Origin: Butyrivibrio sp. MC2021
Lineage (GTDB): Bacteria; Bacillota; Clostridia; Lachnospirales; Lachnospiraceae
NCBI RefSeq assembly: GCF_000621605.1
Contig: NZ_JHXX01000002.1
Span: forward strand, 1-64,000
Reading direction: 5' to 3'
Length of the DNA: 64,000 nucleotides
Shown: positions 52,548-60,547 of the stretch, one piece after another
Layout of the letters: each line of letters starts with the position of its first letter
Numbering within the stretch: position 1 is the stretch's first letter
Program-made: the position numbers and the translations under genes
The notes under the pieces: model-generated
Told to the model about the DNA's origin: nothing
What the model saw: the letters and a program-made list of their open reading frames with translations, nothing else
Databases searched by the model: none

Positions 52548-53966
52548 ATGATTGGTGGAGCTATGAGTGAGAATGATTTTCGTATTGTTGAACAATTTTA
52601 TGGAGTAATGATAATACTCGTCCGTGGTTTCTTTTTTCAAGCGCTGATAAATACCTTTGTAAGTGAAGGAATAATGGATAAAGCAAAGAAAATGGTACTC
52701 TCAATAGTTGTTACAGTTGAGGGAATCATTTTGTTTGTGCTACCAGTTAAAACGACAGGAGCTTGGACTATTATAAGCTTTCTGACTATATTGGCAGTAT
52801 TCTTTTTTTATAACAAAACAGTTATGCCAAACATGTTTTTCGTTTACTTTCTGTGGCTCAATATGTTTTTTGTGTGGTATATCGCAAATGTGGTTCTGTC
52901 CGATTGTTTATCGGATTGGCTGATAGAGAGCATGGATTATTCTAGGCCGGATGCACTTGCATTTTTCTACAAAAAAATGCTCTTTAATATGAGCATGGAG
53001 ATTGTTTTTTTAATAGTTGCATTTATTGCTATATATAATTGCATCGCGAAGATATGCAAATTGAGACGGGATATGTCCTGGACCGAAGCATTGTTTCTCT
53101 CTATATACTCAGTGGTTTCATATTGCATAGCCTATATGATTGCGCAGGTAATGGTTGTTCCTTTGGATGAAGGAGTGTTTATCCTTCTGGATGAAAAGAG
53201 AAACTTAAGGATTGCACTTCCTATACTGGCCTTACTTATATTTATTGGAGAAATGACGGCTATTGCAACATGGCAGAGATACAGAAGGTTATTGGAAGAA
53301 GATCTTTTACTTCAGGAGCAGGTCCAGGAACAGGAATATATCCGAAAAAGGATTGAGTATACAGAAAAGTACCATGATCAGATCAGGACCCTCCGTCATG
53401 ACATGGCTGGGAAACTTATGATTCTAAAGAGCTTTCTCGAAAACGGGAAGTATAATGATGCATCTGAGTTCCTGAGTGAAATGGATGTTGAGCTTAACTC
53501 CAATAGCATGAGATTCTTTACAGGTAATCCAGTGACTGATGTAGTGATAAATGAAGCTGCTTTTCAGGCAGAAAAGCTTGGATGTGAGTTTACATGTGAT
53601 TTCTGTTTTACATCAGATAAAGGAATTAGTGCTGTTGATATGGGGATTGTCCTGAATAATCTATTGGATAATGCTTTGGAAGCTGTTTCAGATATTCCGG
53701 AAGACAAACGATATATTAAGCTTTTGGGGAATCTTAAGGACAATTTCTTTTTGATAAAAATAGAAAACTCTTTTGATGGCAAAGTCATCAGAGGCAATGA
53801 CGGCAGAATAGTCAGCAGAAAAAAAGGAACCGAAGATGAGAATCAGCACGGAATTGGATTAAAAAGTGTTATGCGTATAGCTGATAAATACCTGGGAACT
53901 ACAGATGTTAAGTCAGAGGCAACAGTATTTGAAGTAAAAGTCATGCTTCAAAGAGCGGCCGGCTGA
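52548..53966 (+). CDS. AgrC-type sensor histidine kinase (GHKL)
   Basis: A 472-residue kinase with about six N-terminal membrane segments (residues 15-235) and a cytoplasmic kinase core. The phospho-acceptor is in HDQIRTLRHDMAGKLMIL (about 278-295), the N box in GIVLNNLLDNALEAVS and the G box in HGIGLKSVMRIADKY. This matches quorum-sensing peptide receptors. No agrB/agrD-type peptide genes are visible in the window. The ATG is directly adjacent to the regulator's stop; an ATG 15 bases later with GGTGGAG upstream is an alternative start. Confidence 0.9.
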   Translation: MIGGAMSENDFRIVEQFYGVMIILVRGFFFQALINTFVSEGIMDKAKKMVLSIVVTVEGIILFVLPVKTTGAWTIISFLTILAVFFFYNKTVMPNMFFVYFLWLNMFFVWYIANVVLSDCLSDWLIESMDYSRPDALAFFYKKMLFNMSMEIVFLIVAFIAIYNCIAKICKLRRDMSWTEALFLSIYSVVSYCIAYMIAQVMVVPLDEGVFILLDEKRNLRIALPILALLIFIGEMTAIATWQRYRRLLEEDLLLQEQVQEQEYIRKRIEYTEKYHDQIRTLRHDMAGKLMILKSFLENGKYNDASEFLSEMDVELNSNSMRFFTGNPVTDVVINEAAFQAEKLGCEFTCDFCFTSDKGISAVDMGIVLNNLLDNALEAVSDIPEDKRYIKLLGNLKDNFFLIKIENSFDGKVIRGNDGRIVSRKKGTEDENQHGIGLKSVMRIADKYLGTTDVKSEATVFEVKVMLQRAAG

Positions 53967-53969
53967 CTA

Positions 53970-53999
53970 TTCGTTACATTATATAGACCGTTCGTTACA
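53970..53999 (+). promoter_or_regulatory. LytTR-type direct-repeat operator (site 2)
   Basis: TTCGTTACA occurs at 53970-53978 and 53991-53999, exact copies with a 21-base period and 12-base spacer. The core matches site 1 (TTCATTACA / TTCATGACA). It lies just upstream of the FliD-like gene, which is thus a probable target of the LytTR regulator. Confidence 0.7.
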
Positions 54000-54018
54000 A
54001 AGCTATTTAAACGCCTTC

Positions 54019-54063
54019 TTTCATGGACGATACTTGTATTGAAACAAGTATTAGTCCATGAAA
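54019..54063 (+). promoter_or_regulatory. Stable hairpin directly before a ribosome site
   Basis: TTTCATGGAC (54019-54028) pairs with GTCCATGAAA (54054-54063), and inside it TACTTGT pairs with ACAAGTA around a 6-base loop. No T-tract follows; the next bases are CGGAGG. It is therefore more likely a 5' UTR stabiliser or translation control than a terminator. Confidence 0.55.
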
Positions 54064-54077
54064 CGGAGGTGTTTTTT

Positions 54078-54836
54078 ATGATCTTTGGACAAAATTATTT
54101 TGATGTCCTGACAAGCAGGATAGGCGGAGCCTCCAATATTTGGAACAGACAGGGACTGTCAAATGTTAACAGCAGGAACAGGACATCCGTAACACGTGGC
54201 TCATCCAGAACCACCGGTGTAGGCAGTAATAATAGTTACTACGGGCTTAGCGCCAATACTATCAAAGCTATGAATAACGCCTACAACAACACAGCAAACA
54301 GCTCATACAAGGCTGACACAAAGGTCGCAGACGGTGCGGTAAAAGTAGAAAATGCAGGCCGAAAGCTTTCCTATGGCGAGATATACGAGGAAAAGAACAC
54401 AGACCAGCTCCTTAAGACAGTAAAAAATTTTGTAGAAGGCTACAACGAAGTCAGCGCAAATGCCAGAAACACAACAAGTACAACTGTTAGAAACAGAGCA
54501 GGCTGGATGAGGGAAGATGCTCGGGGCAGTGTATCAGACCTCAGAAAGATCGGTATCGGTTATGACAGCAAGACCGGTGAACTCTCTTTGGATGAGGATG
54601 TTTTCAAGGGGGCAAATAAAGATGACATAAAGAAAGCTTTTTCCGGAGCAGGTTCTTTTGGCCAGAGAATGCGGAATAATGCATCGCTTACATCCCGGGC
54701 AGCGGTTACTGCAAGCAGATATTCAGCAACTACCGGTATATATGGTTCTAATGGACGATATGGAACAAACAATCTGCTTGGCGGATATGGTGGATACGGG
54801 TCCCTTCTTTCATCCATGTTCTCCAGCTGGTTCTAA
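54078..54836 (+). CDS. FliD-C-like protein A
   Basis: A 252-residue soluble protein with no signal peptide. The first 60 residues are Asn/Ser/Arg/Gly-rich and disordered. Residues about 109-190 recall the C-terminal part of the flagellar cap FliD: LLKTVKNFVEGYNEVSANAR, then IGIGYDSKTGELSLDED and DIKKAFSG. The C-terminus is Tyr/Gly-rich (SNGRYGTNNLLGGYGGYG). It lacks the FliD N-terminal coiled coil and middle domains, so it is not a normal cap. A paralogue lies at 63.0-63.8 kb. CGGAGG lies 10 bases before the ATG. A LytTR operator and a hairpin precede it. Confidence 0.7.
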   Translation: MIFGQNYFDVLTSRIGGASNIWNRQGLSNVNSRNRTSVTRGSSRTTGVGSNNSYYGLSANTIKAMNNAYNNTANSSYKADTKVADGAVKVENAGRKLSYGEIYEEKNTDQLLKTVKNFVEGYNEVSANARNTTSTTVRNRAGWMREDARGSVSDLRKIGIGYDSKTGELSLDEDVFKGANKDDIKKAFSGAGSFGQRMRNNASLTSRAAVTASRYSATTGIYGSNGRYGTNNLLGGYGGYGSLLSSMFSSWF

Positions 54837-54877
54837 TAAATAGTGATAATCATGCGCTTATAACGAGGTAAGAATAT

Positions 54878-55861
54878 ATGAAGATAGCAAATAGTGATGT
54901 GTACTCAGGTGCAAACTACAGCTATCAAAAGGATTTGACAGCAACAGGCGCAGGAACTAGCGGATTTTTTGCTGGGATTGTAGAGAAGCATATCGAAAAA
55001 GAAAAGTCGGATTACACAGCATCCGGTAAAGTACAGACAGAAGATGGCAGGGAAATAAATGTAGACGTTGATGTCAGCATGACCCGAAAGAAAGAACGTG
55101 ACACATTTATTGCAATGTCATCGCCGTTGGACAACCTTTTTGACCCTCTTATCATCAATTACAATGCTCAGACTTCCGGCCTAAGCGATAAGAAATATAA
55201 GTTTGATCTGGATGCAGATGGCAAAGAGGATGAAATCTCCATGACAAAGGCAGGAAGCGGGTTCCTTGCCCTTGACAAAAACGATGATGGAAAGATTAAT
55301 GACGGCACAGAACTCTTTGGTGTAAAGAGTGGAGACGGCTTTAAGGACCTTGCCGAATACGATACTGACGGCAATGGCTGGATTGATGAAAATGATGAGG
55401 TTTTTGACAAACTCAAAGTCTGGAGCAGGACAGATGATGGAAAAGATGAGATGAAGAGCCTCAAAGAAGCTGGCGTAGGTGCAATTTTCCTGGGAGCGGA
55501 AGATACGGAGTTTACCCTTGAGGGTGAGGATGGCATTATGGACGGAAAGGTGCGAAAAACAGGTATATTCCTAAAAGAAGACGGCACTGCTGGAACAATC
55601 CAGCATGTTGACCTTGCAATAAAGGGCCGTGAATCTGAACTCATGAGTGCTGCAGAGAAACTGGATGAAGTTCTGGAGAAGATGCGCAGCGAGAATTCCC
55701 AGCGGAGCAGGCGCAGTAACAACAATGATAATGCAAGACGCCGGGCTCAGAGAGCTGCGAGGCAGAAGAAGCAGCTTGAGGACTATCAGAAGAGGCAGGA
55801 TCTTAATAAAGAGCTGACAGAGAAAGCTATTGAGCATCGAAAAATGCTATATGGGACATAA
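54878..55861 (+). CDS. EF-hand-type calcium-binding protein with a coiled-coil tail
   Basis: A 327-residue soluble protein. After a Tyr/Ser/Asn-rich start (KIANSDVYSGANYSYQKDL), residues about 105-245 form a unit with three DxDxDG-type loops: LDADGKEDE (from 111), DKNDDGKINDG (from 133) and DTDGNGWIDE (from 162). LFGVKSGDGFKDLAEYD and the later AIFLGA recur in similar bacterial calcium-binding domains. Residues about 262-327 form a basic coiled coil (RRRAQRAARQKKQLEDYQKR). No signal peptide is present. GAGGTAAG precedes the ATG, 41 bases after FliD-like A, so they are probably co-transcribed. Confidence 0.7.
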   Translation: MKIANSDVYSGANYSYQKDLTATGAGTSGFFAGIVEKHIEKEKSDYTASGKVQTEDGREINVDVDVSMTRKKERDTFIAMSSPLDNLFDPLIINYNAQTSGLSDKKYKFDLDADGKEDEISMTKAGSGFLALDKNDDGKINDGTELFGVKSGDGFKDLAEYDTDGNGWIDENDEVFDKLKVWSRTDDGKDEMKSLKEAGVGAIFLGAEDTEFTLEGEDGIMDGKVRKTGIFLKEDGTAGTIQHVDLAIKGRESELMSAAEKLDEVLEKMRSENSQRSRRSNNNDNARRRAQRAARQKKQLEDYQKRQDLNKELTEKAIEHRKMLYGT

Positions 55862-55867
55862 CGTCGA

Positions 55868-56072
55868 TTCATGACATTGCTATAAAGAAGTGCTGATTCC
55901 ATTAGGGGTTGCCAGATGCCACAGAAGCTGTATTGTAAACCTGAAAAGAGTAAAAAGCTTATCAAACTATCTGATGACACTGGATACGGGCGAAGTTTTC
56001 TCAATTCCAAGAGGAAGATATCAAAGCGTAAAAGAACAATTTAATAATCTTAAAGGCATTTCATGTAACTGA
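55868..56072 (+). pseudogene. Fragment of a LytTR DNA-binding domain, with a half-operator
   Basis: From about 55890 the frame reads VARCHRSCIVNLKRVKSLSN, then MTLDTGEVFSIPRGRYQSVK, the second half of a LytTR domain. The receiver and the first half of the domain are absent and no ribosome site precedes it. TTCATGACA at 55868 matches one half of the LytTR operators found nearby. This looks like the relic of a second regulator gene. The rest of the 288-base gap shows no other gene. Confidence 0.65.
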
Positions 56073-56149
56073 TGATGTAAATACCACTTGGTCCTTTCAG
56101 GAGAGTGGAGCGGCTCTGAATGACAGATGAGCCGCAGAAAGGAACACTT

Positions 56150-57574
56150 ATGTCAAATACAATAACAAACGGAAACTATTATTACTCGCAGAGTGCATTT
56201 GTGCAGAGTGCCCACTATTATTCAAATCAGACCATGGGAAACAACGACTTCCATAGTGCTGTTCTTGAAAAAGATGAGGATTCACCCGAGGTTGTAGATA
56301 CCCTGGCCAACGAAGAGTCTGCCAAGAAAGGCTATACAAGAGTTATAACAGCAAATGTGTGGAACTCGGGCTATACCGCAACACAGCTGGCAGATGGTAA
56401 AACAGCATACTCATATCAGGGCGTGATGCAGAAGTTTGAAATCCGGATTGATGTGAATGGAGACAGCCGCAAATATACAGCGACCGGAACAGATGAAAAC
56501 GGTAATGAGTTCTCAAAAGAGATTGACCCTTACAACGTGGATCCGACAGATTCAGATTTTACAGAATTTGCGGCACTTTGCTCATATATCCGTGAAACAG
56601 AAGACCTTGCAGACGAAGCAATGCAGGCAGTAGATGGAGTAGCCCCTTATGATATCTTTGAGAAAAAGAATTATCTGTCAGAGCTGAATGGTTCTATAAA
56701 CAACTTCCAAATGATGGGCGTAAGTACACTTGGAGCAGAGCAGCTTCTTTCCCACATAGATAGGCTGATGGAAGTTATGATGACATCAGGAGTTGGTACA
56801 GGCATTTCTCCTGAACCGGCAGGAAATGCAACAACATTTGCAGGAGCAAAGATTTGGGGAGATACAGGAAGCTTTGGCACATTTTCAGGAATCCACTTCC
56901 AGGCCATAAGTTACTATGGAACCAGAGAAATAGGCGGGACCGAGCCAGCAACTGCAGAGAAGCCTGTTGAGATAAGTGATAAGGAAGAAGATCAGAAAGA
57001 GATAGTTACTCCCTTAAATGGAATGAGTTCTATTCCTGTAGGAAACATGAGTTATGTGATGACTGCATCAGAAGTATTTAAACCTGGATCAGAAGAGGCT
57101 ATAGTAAGAGTTCATGTTGGTGGCAAGAACATCGATATAAACATAAATGATGTAGATCCTAAGAATGCCTCGGCAGTTGAGATGTTTGCATACTGTCAGT
57201 ATGCAGATGCCCATGATACAGGAACTGGATACACTTTTGGCAGCTACAGTGTGTTAAAAGGGGTCACTGATCCACTTGGGAAATCGGAGTATACTTCACT
57301 TGACGAGGCTATCTCTAAAAAAAGCAATTGGAGCAATGCAATTTCCGGTTCCAAGGCTTCTTTTACAAAAGTAAAGACAGACGAGACATATGATGCTTCA
57401 GTTCTTCTGAAAATGCTGGAAGATACCGCAAACCTCTTTGTTCCCCAAGGGGGAGATAAGAACCTTGGAGATCTTACTGATGAGGAATGGGAAAAACTCC
57501 TTGGCGATACGGATAGAGCTGTCGAAGAGGCAAAAGAGGCCGTTGAAGAAAGGGAACAACAGGAAGAGACCTGA
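56150..57574 (+). CDS. Internally duplicated protein of unknown function, interrupted by an in-frame TGA
   Basis: A 474-residue soluble protein with a Tyr/Ser/Asn-rich disordered start (SNTITNGNYYYSQSAFVQSA) and no signal peptide. Two related segments are visible. One has RIDVNGDSRKYTATG, then YNVDPTDSDFTEFAALCSY; the other has VHVGGKNIDININDVDPKNA, then SAVEMFAYCQYAD. The C-terminus is a Glu-rich helix (DRAVEEAKEAVEEREQQEE). At 57572 TGA stops translation, but the same frame stays open for 45 further codons that continue the helix (AERTKRLIQENWENGKIKKA). GAAAGGA precedes the ATG. Either the gene carries a recent nonsense mutation or the codon is read through. Confidence 0.7.
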   Translation: MSNTITNGNYYYSQSAFVQSAHYYSNQTMGNNDFHSAVLEKDEDSPEVVDTLANEESAKKGYTRVITANVWNSGYTATQLADGKTAYSYQGVMQKFEIRIDVNGDSRKYTATGTDENGNEFSKEIDPYNVDPTDSDFTEFAALCSYIRETEDLADEAMQAVDGVAPYDIFEKKNYLSELNGSINNFQMMGVSTLGAEQLLSHIDRLMEVMMTSGVGTGISPEPAGNATTFAGAKIWGDTGSFGTFSGIHFQAISYYGTREIGGTEPATAEKPVEISDKEEDQKEIVTPLNGMSSIPVGNMSYVMTASEVFKPGSEEAIVRVHVGGKNIDININDVDPKNASAVEMFAYCQYADAHDTGTGYTFGSYSVLKGVTDPLGKSEYTSLDEAISKKSNWSNAISGSKASFTKVKTDETYDASVLLKMLEDTANLFVPQGGDKNLGDLTDEEWEKLLGDTDRAVEEAKEAVEEREQQEET

Positions 57575-57734
57575 GCAGAGCGGACGAAGCGTCTCATTCA
57601 GGAAAACTGGGAAAATGGCAAGATAAAGAAGGCCATGGATGCTTCTGAGTTTAAGAACCCTTATCTTGAGATGGCAAACTACTATCTAAATCAAAGAAAA
57701 AAGGAAGCGTAATATTTCTCCGATGTATTATTTA

Positions 57735-57772
57735 GGGCATCACCATTTTTATAATGGTGGCGCCCGTTTTTT
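57735..57772 (+). terminator. Rho-independent terminator
   Basis: GGGC-CACCAT pairs with ATGGTG-GCCC around a 7-base loop, then T6. It lies just past the TAA that closes the 45-codon extension at 57712, which supports that extension being part of the original gene. Confidence 0.8.
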
Positions 57773-57811
57773 ATTGCATCATCTTTGATATAGAAAAATT
57801 GATAACATCTA

Positions 57812-57839
57812 TTAACTATTAACAAATATTATCCGATAA
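57812..57839 (+). promoter_or_regulatory. Sigma-28-type promoter
   Basis: TTAA at 57812, 16 bases, then TCCGATAA, close to the motility sigma factor pattern (TAAA, 14-16 bases, GCCGATAT/A). It lies 72 bases before the next coiled-coil gene. Confidence 0.5.
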
Positions 57840-57911
57840 ACAAGATATAAGGACAACTATACATATTTAAGGCACTTTTTGGATAGAAGCATCATACACG
57901 GAGGTAGACAA

Positions 57912-58484
57912 ATGGCTTTATCAAATGTAATGACAAGATCACTTATATCTGCCAGCAGCTCCATGAAACAGGTTAAGGCTCAGCATGCAATAAAGTCACA
58001 GATGGAAGGCAAGGCCGGAGTGCTTGAAGCTGAGATTAAGCAGGATTCTGGTAGAGGTGGAGATGTTACTAAAAAGAAAGAAGAACTGGAGCACATACAG
58101 AAAAAAGCTACTGAAATAGGCCAGCAGGAAATGTCACAGTTATCTGAGCTTAACAGCAACATGAACGAAGCAGCCAAAGCAGATGCTGAGGAACAAAAGC
58201 AGAATGAACGTATTGAAAAGCAGCGCGAGAAGAAACGTGCCGAAAGAAGAGAGCAAGCCGAGCAGCTTCAGGAAAAGATCGCCGAAAAGGATTCCGGAAA
58301 TGTTCAGATTCCTGGTGAAGGCGAAGAAAAACAGATTACTGTTGCCGGTGTAGAAGTTAAAACTAAGTCTGCATCAACTTATAATACCAGTGTTCCTCAT
58401 ATCGATGAGAGAGTAGCGCCAACAACTCCTTCAGAAGTATCAGCAAGTATTTCAGTTAGTCATAGCGTGGATATAAAGACTTAA
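57912..58484 (+). CDS. Coiled-coil protein of unknown function
   Basis: A 190-residue soluble, highly charged protein. The N-terminus (ALSNVMTRSLISASSSMKQV) is followed by a coiled coil over about 30-140 (KKKEELEHIQKKATEIGQQE, KQREKKRAERREQAEQLQEK). The C-terminal 45 residues are Ser/Thr/Val-rich and disordered. It resembles the 347-residue protein at the start of the cluster in layout. CGGAGG lies 9 bases before the ATG. An upstream sigma-28-like element and a terminator before it make it an independent transcript. Confidence 0.72.
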   Translation: MALSNVMTRSLISASSSMKQVKAQHAIKSQMEGKAGVLEAEIKQDSGRGGDVTKKKEELEHIQKKATEIGQQEMSQLSELNSNMNEAAKADAEEQKQNERIEKQREKKRAERREQAEQLQEKIAEKDSGNVQIPGEGEEKQITVAGVEVKTKSASTYNTSVPHIDERVAPTTPSEVSASISVSHSVDIKT

Positions 58485-58558
58485 ATTCTTAAATGTTTAT
58501 TAATTTGCGTTTATGATTAATGCCTGTTATTTGTGATATGATATAGGTGTCAAAAGTA

Positions 58559-58593
58559 CATAATGCGTGCAAATATATTTGCTGAGCATTATG
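58559..58593 (+). promoter_or_regulatory. 35-bp palindrome, candidate operator of the BlaI-type repressor
   Basis: CATAATGC (58559) pairs with GCATTATG (58586), enclosing the perfect palindrome GCAAATATATTTGC (58569-58582). It lies just after a TATGAT -10 (about 58535) and 130 bases before the repressor gene. A further 7-bp stem, GGATTGC / GCAATCC (58655-58682), lies in the leader. Nothing else is seen in the 238-base gap. Confidence 0.55.
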
Positions 58594-58722
58594 ACTTTAT
58601 GACCCGAACAATCATGAGGAAGCAGGCAGATATGCCGGATTCCGAATGATTGTAGGATTGCGGGAACGAAGTGGAGCAATCCGTATATCATATCAAGTAA
58701 CAGCACATGCGGGAGGTACATT

Positions 58723-59118
58723 ATGCCAAGAGAAGAGATGCTTCCAAGTGAAAGCGAATGGATGATCATGGAGGTACTGTGGAGATGCGGCCATGACCTT
58801 ACATCTGCTGAGATAACAGATAGGCTTCCGAAATCTTCCAAGATGACACAGAGAATGGTAAGGGTCCTGATAAACAGACTTTGCAAGAAGGGAATGCTTA
58901 CATATACCGTGGATCCTGATGACAGCAGGGTGTATCACTATACAGCTGCAAGGGGAAGAGAGGAGTGTCAAAGGGCAAAGAGCAGTGCTTTTGTAGAGAG
59001 CTATTTTGAAGGCAACAGGCTTTCAGCTGCATTTGCATTATTAGATAAAGAAAATCTGTCAGAAGAACAGATTAAGGAACTGGAAAAACTCATAGCTAAG
59101 GTCAAGAAGAATAAGTAA
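58723..59118 (+). CDS. BlaI/MecI-family repressor
   Basis: A 131-residue winged-helix repressor: LPSESEWMIMEVLWRCGHDL, then TSAEITDRLPKSSKMTQRMV and RVLINRLCKKGMLTYTVD. The C-terminal helices dimerise. In known systems a BlaR1/MecR1 membrane protease inactivates it when a signal such as a beta-lactam arrives. Such a protein is encoded directly downstream. No beta-lactamase or PBP gene is nearby, so the target is probably local. GGGAGG precedes the ATG. Confidence 0.88.
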   Translation: MPREEMLPSESEWMIMEVLWRCGHDLTSAEITDRLPKSSKMTQRMVRVLINRLCKKGMLTYTVDPDDSRVYHYTAARGREECQRAKSSAFVESYFEGNRLSAAFALLDKENLSEEQIKELEKLIAKVKKNK

Positions 59119-59146
59119 AGTCTCAAGGATGAGTGAGGTAAAGGTT

Positions 59147-60400
59147 ATGCAGGAAATGCTGTTATTCTTTAATGAGCTATATAAGTTTTTTGAATTTGTA
59201 TGCGTCTATTTTGCGACCATACTTGGTTTTTGTGCAATTATATCGATTTTTGTTTTGGGGATCATTATGATTCTGCGGAGCACTCTGCTTTCTAAGAGCG
59301 TTTTTGGAAAGGCTGCTTTGTGGTGTCTATTGATTCCTGTTGTTTTTTGTGGGAAGCTTCATGCATATTTTGAGACTTATATTGGATTCAGATTGTTTTA
59401 CTGGTGGTATCTGCTGTGCAATAAGAGATGGATAAGCTTCATGTATTTTATCGGAATGATCATGGCAGGTATTTGGCTCATCACAAAAAGAAAGAGGCTT
59501 ATAAACTCAGTAAACCGCTTGTATGATTCAAAAGATTATACTTCTGCTTTTGTGGTAAAGGAGTTTCCGGGTCAGGTGTCATCATTTTGTACAGGCTGCC
59601 TTAAGCCGGTAATTGTTATACCGGAAGGCATGTCAAAAGATGAGGCTGATATTGTAATAAAGCATGAAGAAACCCACATCAGACTTGGGCATTTATGGAT
59701 ACTTTTTGCTTATGATATTCTGCGTGCACTCTTGTGGCCAAATCTGTTCCTGCATCTGTGCGTAGGATATATGAAAAGAGATCTTGAGGATATATGTGAC
59801 ACAGTCACGATTCAGAGAAACGGAATAGATGTTTGTGATTACGGCGAGACAATTATTGGATGTGCAAAAAATATGATGGTGGCAAAGAGAAAGCTTGGAT
59901 GCGAGAGCGGGATGTCTTTTGCCTGGGATGACAGCTATAAGGTTTTGAGAAAGAGGCTGGAACGGATTGTTGAAAGAAAAGCCTATAATCCGAAGGCACT
60001 TTCAGCCGGAACATTGGTGGTGACTATTATAATATTTGCTGCCATAGGGATAATTGACGCTAACTCCTACAGAAGAGTGAATGATATCGGCAATATCAGC
60101 TCAGTATGTTACACAGATGACATTGAAAATATCTATACAGATTATGACCAATCTGTAGTTTACTATTATGACGATGATTATATCTACGTTGATGGCAAGG
60201 CACTATTGGACAATTACCCAGAGGCTTCATCGGGAAATGGATACTTTTATTTCGCTGTTGGTGGCTACTACAAGATTCCTGGAATTGGTGGAGGCTCAGA
60301 ATGGGGAGAACTTGATGCCGGTGATCTTCATGAGGGAACCATCAAGGTGCCCAATCATACTGAAATTGATATCTGGAACCGAATTATCATGTGGTTATGA
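59147..60400 (+). CDS. BlaR1/MecR1-type M56 membrane peptidase
   Basis: A 417-residue sensor protease. Four membrane segments lie before residue 300, with a zinc-protease motif HEETH (173-177) on the inner face; LGHLWILFAYDILRALLWPN follows as in the M56 family. After the last membrane segment (about 285-308) an extracellular part of about 110 residues ends the protein. It is much shorter than the 250-residue penicillin-binding sensor of BlaR1, so beta-lactam sensing is unlikely and the signal is unknown. The ATG with GAGG 8 bases upstream is preferred; an ATG at 59129 has a poor site. Confidence 0.85.
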   Translation: MQEMLLFFNELYKFFEFVCVYFATILGFCAIISIFVLGIIMILRSTLLSKSVFGKAALWCLLIPVVFCGKLHAYFETYIGFRLFYWWYLLCNKRWISFMYFIGMIMAGIWLITKRKRLINSVNRLYDSKDYTSAFVVKEFPGQVSSFCTGCLKPVIVIPEGMSKDEADIVIKHEETHIRLGHLWILFAYDILRALLWPNLFLHLCVGYMKRDLEDICDTVTIQRNGIDVCDYGETIIGCAKNMMVAKRKLGCESGMSFAWDDSYKVLRKRLERIVERKAYNPKALSAGTLVVTIIIFAAIGIIDANSYRRVNDIGNISSVCYTDDIENIYTDYDQSVVYYYDDDYIYVDGKALLDNYPEASSGNGYFYFAVGGYYKIPGIGGGSEWGELDAGDLHEGTIKVPNHTEIDIWNRIIMWL

Positions 60401-60423
60401 GTTAAAGAAAGCGTGAACTACAG

Positions 60424-60540
60424 AAATGTGCATTTGCTGCACATTTCGTGAGAATATGATGCAGGAGTGAGGAGCAATCTTTGCGAAGCAAACTTAATTA
60501 TTGCTCCGAATCCTATGAGCAGTGTGCTGCGAATAGGAGG
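60424..60540 (+). promoter_or_regulatory. Three consecutive hairpins, the last covering the ribosome site
   Basis: Hairpin 1 is AAATGTGCA / TGCACATTT (60424-60446). Hairpin 2 is GGAGCAAT / ATTGCTCC (60471-60507) with inner TTTGC / GCAAA. Hairpin 3 is TCCTAT-GCAG / CTGC-ATAGGA (60511-60538). The ribosome site AGGAGG of the next gene lies within and beside the 3' arm of hairpin 3, so translation may be gated by folding. Confidence 0.55.
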
Positions 60541-60547
60541 TGGTCAT

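Noticed and set aside
59147..60400. Beta-lactam sensor BlaR1/MecR1
   Set aside because: It has the M56 protease part but lacks a penicillin-binding sensor domain, so that specific role is not supported.
60467..60547. Upstream extension of the acidic coiled-coil gene from an earlier GTG
   Set aside because: The stretch is three nested hairpins, and the only well-spaced ribosome site points to GTG at 60548.
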